64,000 nt of DNA from Muscardinus avellanarius (GCA_963383645.1 OY726572.1:69362856-69426855), one strand, 5' to 3'; counted from the first letter of the stretch, positions 1 to 11,640 are shown. Numbers and translations: made by a program. Notes: generated from the letters alone by a model not told the origin.

Positions 1-27
1 TCTATCCCCAGTACTGAAAAAAAAAAT
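1..27 (+). mobile_element. SINE tail, cut by window edge
   Basis: Begins with TCTATCCCCAGTACTG followed by an A-run. This is the 3' end of a B1-dID or ID element whose body lies before the window. Confidence 0.7.
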
Positions 28-785
28 TGCAGGTGGCAGACCCCTTGCTGCCCAAGAGCTCAACCCAGCCAGGCTGGTGGGTCCAGTTCATATCGGCCTA
101 TGACTCTGTGCCACTCCTTCCACTTCCTCTCAACAGATCCCAGACCAGCTAACCCAGAGTCACTTCTTAAGAGCCGGGGCCTGAGCCCATGGGTTCCCTT
201 TGGCCTCTCTTCCTGGGTTCCTTTTCTGCTAACCTCCTGGGGCTGCTGCCTCAGGGTCTGTACCTGCCAGTTTCCTAGCTGCAGACCGCAGAAGTCTCCT
301 GAGTCCTGGAACAAACTGCAGATTCCCAGTAGTGGGTAACTTGTCCGACCAGACTCCCAGGTGCCGCTCTGTGCACCTGGGGTGCCCTCCACTCATAGGA
401 GCTCAGCCTGTCTCTGGCCCCGCTCTTCACCGTCTGCTTCCATCAGGGCTGACACCCAGCCTCACCTGGCTGAGTCTCCGGGATCATGCTGGGCCAGTGG
501 GTCACTTCTCTCAGTCTCCTTCCTACTTCAAGGGTGCAGCTGGGCCACACTGCCCCTCCTTTTGTGACTGGACCATCTAGTGAGTAAGCACACCGTCATC
601 TTGGACAGGCCCACGGTGGTGACACACAGAGCGAGGTTCTTCATCTGTGTCTGCCCCAGCACCCTAAGAATGCACACGGGGGGTGCCCGAGCACAGGAGG
701 TACTCAGTAGTACCTCTGGCTTTTTTTGTCTGTTGTTGCTAGAGCCAATTTTACCCGAGAGATGATTCAGAATTTCTGCAGATGA
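28..785. other. Unassigned single-copy sequence
   Basis: Moderately GC-rich DNA with no repeat I recognise. Reading frames on both strands are short and overlapping, with no protein family visible. Confidence 0.5.
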
Positions 786-811
786 GCGTGGCAGTGGTTG
801 GAGAGAGTTTA

Positions 812-1075
812 TTTCTTCTTCTTCCTCTTCTTCCTCTTCTTCCTCTTCTTCCTCTTCCTCCTCCTCCTCCTCCTCCTCCTCCTCCGCTGCTTCTTCTTCT
901 TCTCCTTCTTCTTCTTCTTCTTCTTCTTCTTCTTCTTCTTCTTCTTCTTCTTCTTCTTCTTCTTCTTCTTCTTCTTCTTCTTCTTCCTCTTCCCCCCTTC
1001 CCCTTCCCCTTCCCCTCCTCCTCCTCCTCCTCCTCCTCCTCCTCCTCCTCCTCCTCCTCCTCCTCCTCCTCCTCC

Positions 1076-1106
<31 letters not shown>

Positions 1107-1211
1107 CTCCTCCTCCTCCTCCTCCTCCTTCTTCTTCTTCTTCTTCGTCTTCTTCTTCTTCTTCTTCTTCCTCCTTCTCCTTCTCCTCCTCCTTTTTCTT
1201 ATTTTTTTGGT
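812..1211. repeat. 400-bp (TTC)n/(TCC)n polypyrimidine tract
   Basis: Almost uninterrupted pyrimidines on the plus strand. It includes about 27 pure TTC units (905-985) and about 25 pure TCC units (1015-1090). I see only three purines inside (G at 886, 889 and 1147). The tract abuts the 3' end of the minus-strand SINE at 1212, so it probably grew from that SINE's tail. Long low-complexity frames across it (poly-Glu/Arg on minus, poly-Leu/Ser/Pro on plus) are artefacts. Confidence 0.97.
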
Positions 1212-1380
1212 ACCTAGAATTGAACTTAGAGGCATGCTACGTCTGAGATACACTCCCAACCCTTATTGTTGTTATTATTTTTTAAATTTTGAAATGGTCT
1301 AAGTTTCTGAGGCTGGCCTTGAACCTGCACTCCTCCGATTTCAGCCTTCTAAGTACAGGCGTTTGCCACTATGCCTGGTG
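1212..1380 (-). mobile_element. B1-dID SINE, diverged
   Basis: Read on minus, it has a head ending at 1380 (CACTATGCCTGGTG on plus) and an ID tail at 1212-1260. Many substitutions and small indels indicate an old copy. Confidence 0.85.
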
Positions 1381-1586
1381 AGAACAAGTTTAAAAATCCC
1401 CCCTCCTACTGAGACATGTCTTCTCAATATCACTACCTGAGAGAGTCCTTGTTGTCTCCTGTTCAGAAGAGACAAGCCTTCCCCACTAATTTTCTGCTTT
1501 CTGTACCGTTCCAAGTGACACAGACCTTTATTTCTCTTAGCTTGGCTCCCTGTCTTAGCTCAGCATTTTTTATTTTTATTTTTTGG

Positions 1587-1780
1587 GGGTACTGGGATGG
1601 AACCCAGGGGCATTCTACCTCTGAGCAACACCCTCAGCCCTATATTTTATTCTTTGTTTTGAAACAGGGTCTCACTGAGTTGCAAAGCACCTAAGTAGCT
1701 GAGGCTGTCCATGAACCTCAATCCTCCAGTTTCAGCCTCCCAAATGCTGGGATTACAAGCGTGTGCCACCACACCCAGCT
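1587..1780 (-). mobile_element. B1-dID SINE
   Basis: Full-length copy with tail GGTACTGGGATGGAACCCAG at the left and head CACACCCAGC at the right. The ID part and the TTTTGAAACAGGGTCTCACT junction are clear. Confidence 0.95.
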
Positions 1781-2646
1781 TTGCTGAGCAGATTGTTTTG
1801 GGGGTGGAGATGGTTGTACCCTAAACTTGCCCCAAACCTGAATTGGCTCTGAGAACTCCATCCCAAGAATGAGCTGGGTTGGAGACTCAGTACCCCTTAT
1901 TCCTCTCCCTTCAGAACCAAGCCATCCAGTGACCCCAAGGCCAGTGCTCCTCCAGAGGGAGCCCATTCCTCCCTGCAGCAGCTCAGGGGCACCCCCAGAT
2001 TCCCCGACACCATCATCCAATCCAGAAGTACAGGTGCCAGGAACAAAAGTCCAAGCTTAGAGCTTATAGGGGCTGTTGGCTCTGACCCTTCTGAGGCCCC
2101 CCTCTTACCCTCGGGGGCAGATGGGACGGAGTCTCGTTATTTCTGTCAATGAGCACTGGTCCAGGAGGTGACGGGGCACATCAGAGGGCCACCCCAGGGG
2201 GAGAGCCAGAAACCTTGCTGCCCGGAGCTCCTCCTCTCAGAGTCTTTGGAGGAGACATTGCAGGGCTCTCACGGCAGCCGCCCTCCCTCTGGTGACCTCA
2301 GCCATCCAGGCTTGTGCAAGTTTCCTGGGCTCCGGCCCCACACCCCACCCACGCCCATCCCGCCTGCCGGGCCCTGACTCACTGCCACGTGATTAGGCAA
2401 CACACTGGGGAGACTGGAGGCTGGCCCACAGCTCCAGGAGCAGCGTCCCGGGCTCCTGCTGGCCTCAGGACCTAGAAGCGCTGGACATGTTCTCTTTATT
2501 CCCTTGTCCCCTCTGCCCCTGAGGGAATCCACAGCACACCTGCCTCTCCTTCCCCGGTTGTCAGACCTTTCACCAGTGTTCCTGTGGAGGCACAGCTCCA
2601 TGCTGAAGGCCATCTGCCCCATTCTCTTTTTGGCTTTTACACTAGA
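1781..2646. other. Unassigned single-copy sequence, GC-rich
   Basis: The SINE-free 2060-2500 part is rich in C/G dinucleotide-poor GC sequence and holds one CACGTG E-box core near 2387. No exon, splice pair or known repeat could be supported. Confidence 0.45.
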
Positions 2647-2700
2647 CCCCCCCCCTCCCTCCCTCCCTCTCTTCTTTCTTTCTTTCCTTTCTTTCTTTCT

Positions 2701-2760
<60 letters not shown>

Positions 2761-2775
2761 TTCTTCTTTCTTTCT
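2647..2775. repeat. (CCCT)n/(TTTC)n microsatellite
   Basis: C-rich start followed by about 25 TTTC units. It lies directly at the 3' end of the minus SINE beginning at 2776, so it is that SINE's expanded tail. Confidence 0.95.
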
Positions 2776-2975
2776 CAGTACTGGGAATTGGATCCAGGGA
2801 CATTCTATCTCTGAGCTACACCTCCAGCCCTATTATTTATTCTTTATTTTGAAAGAGGGTCTCACTAAGTTGCAAAGGACCTCACCAAGTAGCTGCTGCT
2901 GGCTGCGAACCTATGACCCTCCTATCTCAGCCTCCTGAGTACTGGGATTACAAGTATGCGCCACCACATCCCGGC
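2776..2975 (-). mobile_element. B1-dID SINE
   Basis: Complete head and tail. The head boundary is CACCACATCCCGGC at 2975. Confidence 0.95.
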
Positions 2976-3487
2976 TTAAACCGTTTCTCTGTGTGTCCCC
3001 TCATCTTTTACAGGCTCCGTTGGGGCCCCACACTTTCTTTCTCCCGCACCTTCTCTGAGCACCTCTACCCCTCTGAAAGCCTGGCCTCTCCCGGGTTCCA
3101 CCCTCCATGGCCACACCCCTCCGAGCTCATCTTTTCTTGGCGGCCTGATCGGCTTCTTCTCAGGTAGCTGTGAGGTTAGAAAGGCTCTGATAAACTAGGT
3201 CAGTGTCCTGGAGAACAGAATCATCCTTGTCTATTGTCCTCTCTCCTGTAGCACCTGCAGCCCCTAACTGCAGAAGAACTTTCAACAGTCTACAGTGGTA
3301 GGATTTCTGACATTCGCTATTGGCTGAGTGGGAGAAATTTTATAGTTAGAAGAATCTTTCTGCTCACAATCATACTTTGCGGGACGGAATTACCCAGATA
3401 GCCTAGAGTGACTCTTCCCTTGGGCCCCATAATCTCCAGGCTTCTAAAACCCAGAGTCTAGTCAATGATGTTTAAAAACTGGGTCCT
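2976..3487. other. Unassigned single-copy sequence
   Basis: No recognisable repeat, RNA gene or coding signal between two SINEs. Confidence 0.5.
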
Positions 3488-3692
3488 GGCCAGGTATGGT
3501 GGCGCATGCTTGTAATCCCAGTATTTGAGAGGCTGAGATAGAAGGATTGAGTTTTGAGGCCAGCCTCAGCTACTACTTAGTGAGGCCCTTTGCAACTCAG
3601 TGAGACCCTGTTTCAAAATAAAGAATAAAAAAATAGGGCTGGGGTTGTAGATCAGAGGTAGAATACCTCTGGGATCTATCGCCGGTACTGCA
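3488..3692 (+). mobile_element. B1-dID SINE
   Basis: Full-length plus-strand copy starting GGCCAGGTATGGTGGCGC. The tail has GTAGATCAGAGGTAGAAT and ends in an (AAAT)n tract at 3693-3730. Confidence 0.95.
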
Positions 3693-3693
3693 A

Positions 3694-3728
<35 letters not shown>

Positions 3729-3730
3729 AT
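3693..3730. repeat. (AAAT)n SINE-tail microsatellite
   Basis: About nine AAAT units directly following the SINE's last tail base. Confidence 0.95.
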
Positions 3731-3812
3731 ATTAAAAAACTGGGTACTATTGCAGTATGGGGGGCATGGTAAGATTTTCAGTATTTCTCTATTTACTTAA
3801 ATCATTGTATCT

Positions 3813-4026
3813 TAGCCGGGAGTGCTTGCAATGCTTAGCCACATGCTTGCAATTCCAGTATTTGGGAGGCTGAGACAGGGGGATCACACAGGTTCGAAGC
3901 CAGCCTCAGCTACTTAGTGAGGCCCTCCACAACTTACGGGGATCCTATTTCAAAATAAAGAACAAAAAATAGGTCTGAAAGTGTAGCCCAGAGGTAGAAA
4001 GCCCCTGGGTTATATCCTAGTACCAC
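3813..4026 (+). mobile_element. B1-dID SINE with an extra segment in its head
   Basis: Plus-strand copy. The head has extra bases between AGCCGGGAGTGCTTG and CACATGCTTGCAATTCCAG, so its start looks partly duplicated. The tail is normal and runs into (AAAT)n at 4027-4066. Confidence 0.9.
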
Positions 4027-4065
<39 letters not shown>

Positions 4066-4066
4066 A
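4027..4066. repeat. (AAAT)n SINE-tail microsatellite
   Basis: About ten AAAT units forming the tail of the preceding SINE. Confidence 0.95.
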
Positions 4067-4127
4067 TATTGGTGTATCCTGAACTCTGATTTTATTTTTC
4101 TTTAGATGCTGGCAGTATGTTTTTGTT

Positions 4128-4270
4128 TTTTCACTGGGGATTGAACCAGAGGCATTCTACCTTCACACTATATCCCTAGCACTTTTTACTTTTTATTTTA
4201 AACAGGGCTTTGCTAGGTTGCTGAAGTCCTCTAACCTGTGATCCTCTTGTTTCAGCCTCCCAAGTACTGA
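4128..4270 (-). mobile_element. B1-dID SINE, 5'-truncated
   Basis: The ID tail and central body are present on minus. The copy stops at CAAGTACTGA, so the first ~45 bp of the head are missing. Confidence 0.85.
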
Positions 4271-5159
4271 TTTAAAAAAAAAATCAGTATGATTTTTGAA
4301 AGAATAGATGGTATATGAGAAAGAAGGAGAAAAAGCAATACTTTTCTAGAAGCAGAGCATCATGAACTCAAAATTTACCAAGAAAGGGCTAGAAAACACC
4401 TATGTGCACGTATATATAAATGTCCCACGGGATCTGGATGAATTCATGCATGCATTTGGTTATAACTCTGTCCATCGACATGTGATAATGGTCTGAACAC
4501 ACACGCCTTAACCGCACTGCAATGGGGAAGCTCAAGGATCACAAAGACATGATTTTTCACCACTTCTATTTTATTTGGGAAAAGCTGGGGTCCTGCCAAA
4601 GGATGATGTATACTGTGAGGTTCCTGGGGGTGAAGTGGGTGTGGAGCTACAGCAGGGATGCCCGAGGCAGTCGGAGGCCCAGCACCTGCATGCAGCAGCA
4701 CCCTTGACTCAGTGCCAGGATCTCACTCAGCCCGGGCAGCAGCCTGTCAGTTTGGATTTTTGTCAACATTTGTGATCTGATGCTCAGAAAGTGATGGCAT
4801 GCCATAAAAGGCGCACAGGAGCCTGGAGGTTGCTCTGTTTACATTGCTGGGATTGCAGTTGTCTAATTGCAATGCCTGGTCTATTTTCTGGGCCATTTTC
4901 GATGTTTGGGTTAGGATGTCCGAGATCGTTATCATGGTGGCTATGTAACAAAACCACTTTTTGTCCTCTTGTATATTCTCAATACTTCACTTACAACACC
5001 AGACGTGAATGTTTTCCTAATACCAACCAATTCTTCAACTCTCTGAGACAATCAACCAATACTGTACAATTTAGCTGAATTCTGTCACTCCCTGGAGTTA
5101 GTGCAGGGTCCCCTGGGCTAAAGGCCCCTACATGAGACTGCATCTTAATGCAGATATCA
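4271..5159. other. Unassigned sequence
   Basis: No repeat family recognised. The 17-mer at about 4850 (GGGATTGCAGTTGTCTA) recurs near 5664, which hints that this stretch and 5620-5889 are pieces of related old repeat DNA. Confidence 0.4.
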
Positions 5160-5630
5160 ATTGAAAGTCATGCCCCCCAGTTGCCCACACTTTTGGCTTG
5201 GCTATGGGTCAGGGGTTCCTGCAACCCCCTCCTCAGGTTTGGTAATTTGCTATGACAACTCATCTTGCATTTATTGGTTTATCATAAAGGATATGACAGA
5301 TGATAGATGCATATTAAGATGAAGAGGTGAGACCTGAGCCTCTTGAGTGTAGGAGCTTCTGTCCCATGGAATTTGGGCACACGGATGTGTTCACCAACCC
5401 AACAGCTCTCCAAACCCTGTACTTTATGGCTTTTTATGGTAACTTCATCAGAGAGGCATGGTTGACTCTTCACTCAGTCTCCAGCTCCTCTCTTCATCTT
5501 GGGAAGCTGCGAGCTTCTGATCATGGCTTGGTGTTTCGGATGACAAGCTGGAGCTACCTAGGAGCCCTTCAAGAGCCACCTTCAAGAACAAAGGGCATAC
5601 CTATCACCCAGGAAGCTCAAGAGATGTACT
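5160..5630 (+). mobile_element. Ancient LTR-like interspersed repeat
   Basis: Landmarks match a mammalian-wide retroviral-type LTR I cannot name with certainty: TTTGGTAATTTGCTATGAC, TTTATCATAAAGGATATGAC, GTTCACCAACCCAACAGCTC, ATCATGGCTTGGTGTTTC and CCTATCACCCAGGAAGCTC, all in consensus order. Heavily diverged. Confidence 0.6.
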
Positions 5631-5889
5631 GCATGGCTTCCATTCCAGGTTGTGTTGGTGGGGATTGCAGTTGTCTAGTTGGCATGAGATAGCTGCTCCA
5701 AATCTAGCTATTACAAGTCTGTCCCCGGTAGGAAGCAGAAGGAAGAACAAAGAGAGGTCCAATCTCAGCTGGTGCTTAAGGAGTTTTTTTCTCCATACTC
5801 CATCAGCATCTATTCGCATTTCCATAGCTAAAATAATGTTGCATTATTCCACATAGGTTTTTTTTTGTGTGTGTGTGTATACTGTGTGT
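5631..5889. other. Unassigned sequence
   Basis: No confident assignment. It may continue the preceding ancient repeat. Ends in a T-run plus short (GT)n that is the tail of the next minus SINE. Confidence 0.4.
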
Positions 5890-6081
5890 GTGTCACTGGG
5901 GATGGAACCCAGGTGTCTTCTACCTCTGGGATACATGCCCAGTCCATTTTATTTGGAAACAGGGTCTCACTAAGTTGCTTAGAGCCTCACTAAGCTGCCG
6001 AGGCTGGCATTGAACCTGTGTGATCCTCCTGTCTCCACCTCCCAAGCATGGGGATTACAAGCATGTGCCACCATGCCTGGT
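5890..6081 (-). mobile_element. B1-dID SINE
   Basis: Full-length minus copy with a (GT)n-rich A-tail at 5862-5889 and head end CATGCCTGGTC. Confidence 0.93.
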
Positions 6082-6298
6082 CATAACCACAATTTTAAAT
6101 GAGGCTAAAAATGTAGTGACTCCTAATAAAGTTGGGGTTGCATTGCTCAGGAGGAAGGAGAGAGTAGTCTTGGTTGGTCAGGTAACTAGTAGTCATTGCT
6201 TTGTTTTGTCTGATACAAGAAGGTTGTTTTAGATAGTCTAGGCTTGATATTTCTGTATCTCAAGGATTTGGAAGATGCTGAGTTGAAAAGCATCTGTG

Positions 6299-6683
6299 AG
6301 CTAGGTGTGGTGGCACATGTCTAAAATCCCAGTACTTGGGAGGCTGAAACAGGAGGATTACAGGTTCAAGACCAACCTCAGCAACCTTGTGAGATCCTGT
6401 TTTTTTTTTTTTTTTTTTTTTTTTTGGTGGTACTGGGGTTCCTGGAAGCCCTTCTACCTCCGGGCTACACTCCCGGTCCTATTTTATATTTTTGAAACAG
6501 GGTCTCCTAAGCCAGCGCGGCTGGCTTCGAACCTGCACGATCCTCCTGTCTCTGCCTCCCAAGCGCGGGGATTACAAGTGTGCACCACCACGCCCGGCTG
6601 AGATCCTGTTTTAAAACAAAATAATAAAAAGGGCTGGGGGTATAGCTTGGAGGTAGAATGCCCATGGGTTCAATCCCCAGTAA
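6299..6683 (+). mobile_element. B1-dID SINE split by a younger SINE
   Basis: Head at 6299-6404 and tail at 6613-6683 (GGGCTGGGGGTATAGCTTGG). The gap holds the minus SINE at 6426-6598. The host bases TGAGATCCTGTTTT are duplicated on both sides (about 6390 and 6599). Confidence 0.95.
6405..6598 (-). mobile_element. B1-dID fold-back variant, nested
   Basis: Young minus copy (body 6426-6598, T-run 6405-6425). Sense body has AAGCCAGC-CGC-GCTGGCTT in place of the usual ~33 bp between GCCAGC and GAGACCCTG. The tail reads GGGCTTCCAGGAACCCCAG instead of GGGTTCCATCCCCAG. Confidence 0.95.
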
Positions 6684-6691
6684 CGTGCGCG

Positions 6692-6724
<33 letters not shown>

Positions 6725-6725
6725 T
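6684..6725. repeat. (GC)n(AC)n tract, Z-DNA candidate
   Basis: Forty bases of perfectly alternating purine-pyrimidine: GTGCGCGC... then (AC)n. It grew from the A-tail of the 6299-6683 SINE and keeps seven or so CpGs. Confidence 0.95.
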
Positions 6726-7868
6726 CTTATCTGTGTACACACAAAGGCCACCAATGGAACTAATCAGGCTTAAAATTCAATGTGGCTCTTCAATTTCTTT
6801 AAGAATGCCTTGATCACTGGTCTGTTCTAATTCTGGCAAGCTTTAGAAACAATGGCTGAAATTTCCTCCTGTTAGCTGGCACCACAAACTCCCTAGGCTT
6901 TGTAGCTAGAGGAGACTTGAGGGCCACATCACCAGGGTATCTCACCCTGCTGGAGACAGGGTGGCGTTCCTTGCTACTCCCTGGGCAGCATCTGGCCCCG
7001 CCCACCTCTGCACTGAGATTCTGATCACACACATACAGGTCCTTCTCTGTGTGGTGGCCACCGGCTCAGGGTGACCCTTGGGGGCAGCAGGCAAGGGCCC
7101 AGGACCTCCTAGTGTATCAGGTGGGATCACAGACAGGAAGTCACTTCCCCACATGGGTCTGTGGACTGAGGTGGTACCTGTGGTGAGGCTTCAGGGCACC
7201 ACAGCTCTGCAGAGAACTGCCGCAGAAGGTGCTGCGAGCCAGCCAAGTATAGTGATAGACATTCAGATGCCAAGCAGATTTGTTCCTGAGCTCTGCAGCA
7301 TCTTAGATAAGTACACCAAGAAATAGGTAGATGATAGATGAGAGCCACAAAATATAGAGAAGGTGCAGGTGATTTTAAGGAATCAGATTTGATATATTAA
7401 GGACTCTAGTTTTGGGTTTTCTGGAAGTCAAGTAAAAAAGGGACATATGATGGAGACCTTCCTGTCTGTCAAGGGAAAGCAGTGTTTGAGACCTGGGCCC
7501 ACCCTTTATTTCAGCACAACCGTTCCCCTGACATCTGCTGGAGGGGGGCTCTTTCCTCCCTGGGGGTTCCTGCCTCAGGTGATCACCCCGTGCCCATCTC
7601 CACAGCATCTCCCTGCTGGAAGGGGCAGAGGGAGATGATGCAGAGATGTCACCTGGGGCCAAGCTCAGAGAGTCAGGCAGCTCCCTGCTGGGAGGGGGCT
7701 TGGTGCTGCTTAGAGGTGGCACCCCTTGATAAGACCCCAGGGGTGACCAAGACGTGGTCCCCTCAGTCTGGAGTTTTTGCTGTGAGTCTTTGCCCTGCCA
7801 AAGTTTGCCTGGGCTGACTTGTGTCTGGACACTTCCTGCGAATGACTATTACCCCCTTTACACCCCTG
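6726..7868. other. Unassigned single-copy sequence
   Basis: SINE-free 1.1 kb. Several 70-115 codon frames exist on both strands but overlap one another and show no domain. No splice-bounded exon could be argued. Confidence 0.45.
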
Positions 7869-8030
7869 AAAGTGGAAACAACCCAAATGTCTATTAGTTG
7901 GGGGACTTTACCTACTGAATGCCACTTGGCAACAAAAAGAAAGGAACCACGGATACCTGTGACAGCAAGGGTGTGTCTCACACCGTCACGCTGAATAAAG
8001 AGCTAAATACCATCCGAGGCACGCCGTGAC
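7869..8030 (+). mobile_element. Old L1 fragment, 3' region
   Basis: GGAAACAACCCAAATGTCTAT, then AACAAAAAGAAAGGAACCACGGATAC, then TGTGTCTCACACC follow, in order, the L1 ORF2 3'-end/3'UTR consensus. Strongly diverged. Confidence 0.75.
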
Positions 8031-8362
8031 TCCACATGGTGACCCAGGAGCTGCAGCTACTGATGGCGGCAGGCACACGGGGCCGGCTCAGGGCAGAGTG
8101 GCCCATCTCCTGACTGAGGTGGCCACGCAAGTGTGTGCCGGTGTCAGAACCTCTCTGACCACACACGCGACAGGCTCAATAATTACTCAGCAAAGTTAAT
8201 TCTCAGAAACTCCCCCTGGGGACCTCTGGAGCAAAGGCGCACCTGTGGGACACAGCCTGCGGCTGCAGAAGGCACAGGCGGTATTGATTTCCCCTTAGCG
8301 TTTGTCTTCATCAAAGTATGTGTGTACATCACCTGAACAGTGACCAAAGAGCACTAAAGTAA

Positions 8363-8535
8363 ACACATACATACATACATACATTCATACATTCATACAT
8401 ACATACATTCATAGTACATACATACATACATACATTCATACATTCATACATTCATACATACATACATACATTCATACATACATACATACATACATACATT
8501 CATACATACATACATACATACTTACATACATACAG
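8363..8535. repeat. (CATA)n/(CATT)n tetranucleotide tract
   Basis: About 43 units, mostly CATA, with CATT (TTCATA) units recurring at irregular intervals. Confidence 0.97.
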
Positions 8536-8631
8536 AAGTAAAATAAATGGCCCGAGAGACTTCTGATTTAAATTCATCGGATTTGAACAGCATGTACAAT
8601 ATCTCTTAACTTTTTCTCCTCTCTCTCTCTC

Positions 8632-9070
8632 AACTAGGAATTGAACCCACAGGTGTTCTACCTCTGAGCTAAATACACCCCCGGCCCTTTATTTTTTTTA
8701 TTTTTTATTTTTATTTTTTGGTGGTACTGGGGGGTGGAACCCAGAGGCTTTCTACCTCTGGGCTATACTCCCAGACCTATTTTATATTTTATTTGGAAAC
8801 AGGGTCTCACTAAGTTGCCGAGAGCCTCACTAAGTAGCCGAGGCTGGCTTCGAACCTGTTCGATCCTCCTGTCTCAGCCTCCCAAGCGCGGGGATTACAA
8901 GCTTGCGCCACCACGCCCGGCACCCCCGGCTCTTTAAATGTTTCATTTATTTTTTAAAATTTGAAACAGGCGCTCAGTAAGTTGCTGAGACTGGCCTCGA
9001 ACCTGCGATCCTCCTGTCTGTCTCAGCTTCCCAAGTACTGGGATTATAGGCATGTGCTACCAAACCTGGC
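8632..9070 (-). mobile_element. B1-dID SINE split by a younger SINE
   Basis: Old minus copy: tail at 8632-8691, body and head at 8922-9070. The split duplicates host bases ACCCCCGGC(C/T)CTTTA at 8676 and 8922. Confidence 0.93.
8692..8921 (-). mobile_element. B1-dID SINE, nested in an older copy
   Basis: Full-length minus copy, body 8718-8921, with a T-rich tail at 8692-8717. The CpGs of the head (AAGCGCGGGG, CCACGCCCGGC) are intact, so it is young. Confidence 0.95.
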
Positions 9071-9528
<458 letters not shown>

Positions 9529-9849
9529 CCAGAGGGAGGAAGGAACTGGCTGTAGTACTTACTTACATCCTAGGTCATATAATCTCTACAAATAAAGAGA
9601 AGGAACTTTGATGGAACCAGTCAGTAGCTTTTCAAGAATGACATTGGTTCCAGCATCAGGGGCAGAGTTCAAATGGCCAAGCACCCACCCGGAGTCAGAA
9701 CGGGCCAGACGTCCTATACTTAACTGTAGAGCGCAGAGTGGAGTTTGACCATCACATAAATAGAAACAGATCAAGGTGAAATCCATATATATTATCTGTT
9801 GTCAAATACTGAACTAGATATCATTTAATTAATTAATTCATTCTTTTTT

Positions 9850-10047
9850 TTGTACTGGGGATTGAACCCAGAGGCATTCTACCTCTGAGCTACACTCCTA
9901 GCCCTTTTTATTTTTTGTTTTGAAACCGTGTATCAATAAATTGCTGAGTATTTCACTAGGTTGCTGAGGCTGTCCTCAAACCTGTGATCCTCCTGTCTCA
10001 ACCTCCTAAGTACTGGGATTACAGGCATGCACCATCACGCCCAGCTA
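9850..10047 (-). mobile_element. B1-dID SINE
   Basis: Full-length minus copy preceded by a (TTAA)-rich and T-rich tail at 9822-9849. Confidence 0.95.
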
Positions 10048-10085
10048 GCATTTACCTCTTGGAACAAATGGAATCCGACTGAGAA

Positions 10086-10335
10086 GCAGTACAGTATTGG
10101 CACTCTGGAGCCAGACTGTCTGGGTTCAAATCTTGACGTGACCATTTACAGCTTCATGACCTTAGGCAAGTTACCTAACCTTCATGTCTCAGCATTCACA
10201 CCTGTAAAATAAGGTTAATAATGCTCCTTGCTTCATAGAGCTGTGAGGATTACGTGAGTGAATACATGAGAAATGCTTGGGATGGCCCATAGGGAGCAAA
10301 TGCAAGCTATACTATGATGATGAAGGTTATTATTA
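10086..10335 (+). mobile_element. MIR element
   Basis: The tRNA-derived MIR core is readable: GGAGCCAGACTGTCTGGGTTCAAATC, then CTTAGGCAAGTTACCTAACC, then CACCTGTAAAATAAGG and GAGGATTACGTGAG. Confidence 0.92.
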
Positions 10336-10418
10336 AAGAGGAAAGCAGTTTAATATGGTAATTGTAAATAAACTAGAGAAACAAGGGAAAGGAAACAATG
10401 AATATTTGGAAGCCAAAC

Positions 10419-10540
<122 letters not shown>

Positions 10541-10686
10541 TGCGGTACTGGGGATGGAACCCAGGTACATTCTACCTTCAAGCTACACTCCCAGTCCTAT
10601 TTTTTTTCTCCTTTATTTTGAACCACAACCTTCCTGTCTCAGCCTCCCAAATGCTGGGACTGCAAGCGTGCGCCACCACGCCAGGC
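10541..10686 (-). mobile_element. B1-dID SINE, internally deleted
   Basis: Tail and head ends present on minus. The middle (the ACTTAGTGAGGC region) is deleted between TTTTGAA and CCACAACCTTCCTG. Confidence 0.9.
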
Positions 10687-10689
10687 TCA

Positions 10690-11330
10690 AACAGATCTTC
10701 TACAACAATTAAATACAGGCTCAAAAGAAAATTTCAGGAAGCTGTTTTGTGTCCTCAGTAAAAGAAAAGAAGATGTCGCCTTTTTGAAACAGGACAGAAA
10801 CCCACAAAGAGATAAAAGATGAGATAGCAACATTTTAAAATACCAATAGAGAACAGAACTGATAACATAGAAGATAAGAGCAGGAATACGTGGAGGATGA
10901 GTCTGAAAATCTTTCCCAGACTGCAGAGGGAAAGGGAAAAATTATGTAAGAAAATGTAGATACAGAGAGTAGGACATTGAGGTCTGACTTATAAATGGTT
11001 GCATATAATTCTAAGAGTTGAAGAATAGAACAGAATAAGTTGTGCAGAAGTAATAATATTTTCAGAATAAAAGGCTATTTTCTGACTGCCAGAAAGAGCT
11101 TTATATGTTGGTTGAAAATGGTTACTCCTTCCAGGGCTCAGTGCCTTCCAGTGACTAAATCAATGCAAAGAGACTCATATCCAGGCACATGCAGACAGCA
11201 TGTGAAGCATTCAGGCTGGGCGGCAAGCTTAAAACGTGGTCTGGCTGTATGTGTCTCCTGATAATACTAAATGCCATGAAGAGACAGAAACAGGATTCTC
11301 TTCTTCCTCACTTCTCTGAGGTCTTCTTTG
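10690..11330. other. Unassigned sequence
   Basis: A-rich, no SINE. Possibly old L1 sequence continuing from the inverted L1 at 11331, but no segment is clear enough to assign. Confidence 0.4.
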
Positions 11331-11419
11331 TTCTCTATTTTCTCTCTAAGCATCCACATATGAGGGAAAACATGTGACCTTAGCTTTCGGAGGCTGGCTG
11401 ATCTCACTTAGCAGAATAT

Positions 11420-11640
11420 TTTTTTTTAATTCTCTCTCTCTGTGTACTGGGGACTGAACCCAGAAGTGTTCTACCGCTGAACTACACCTTCAGCCTTATT
11501 TTATTTTTATTTTAAAAAAGGTGTTCATTAAGTTGCCTAGGGTCTCACTAAGTTTCCGAGGCTGGCCTTGAACCCATAATCCTCCTGTTTCAGCCTACCG
11601 AGTACTATAGGGTCTGTACGTGTGTGCCATCACACCTGGC
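11420..11640 (-). mobile_element. B1-dID SINE inside L1
   Basis: Minus copy. The L1 bases ACTTAGC recur on both sides (11406 and 11644), consistent with a short, decayed TSD. Confidence 0.9.

Noticed and set aside
528..1259. 243-codon minus-strand frame rich in Glu/Arg, and matching poly-Ser/Leu/Pro plus frames
   Set aside because: They are translations of the (TTC)n/(TCC)n tract; low complexity and tract-bound.
2060..2500. CpG island or promoter
   Set aside because: GC-rich but CpG-poor, with no TATA/Inr arrangement or downstream gene.
8363..8535. CRISPR-like regular repetition
   Set aside because: Tetranucleotide microsatellite with no spacers; eukaryotic context.
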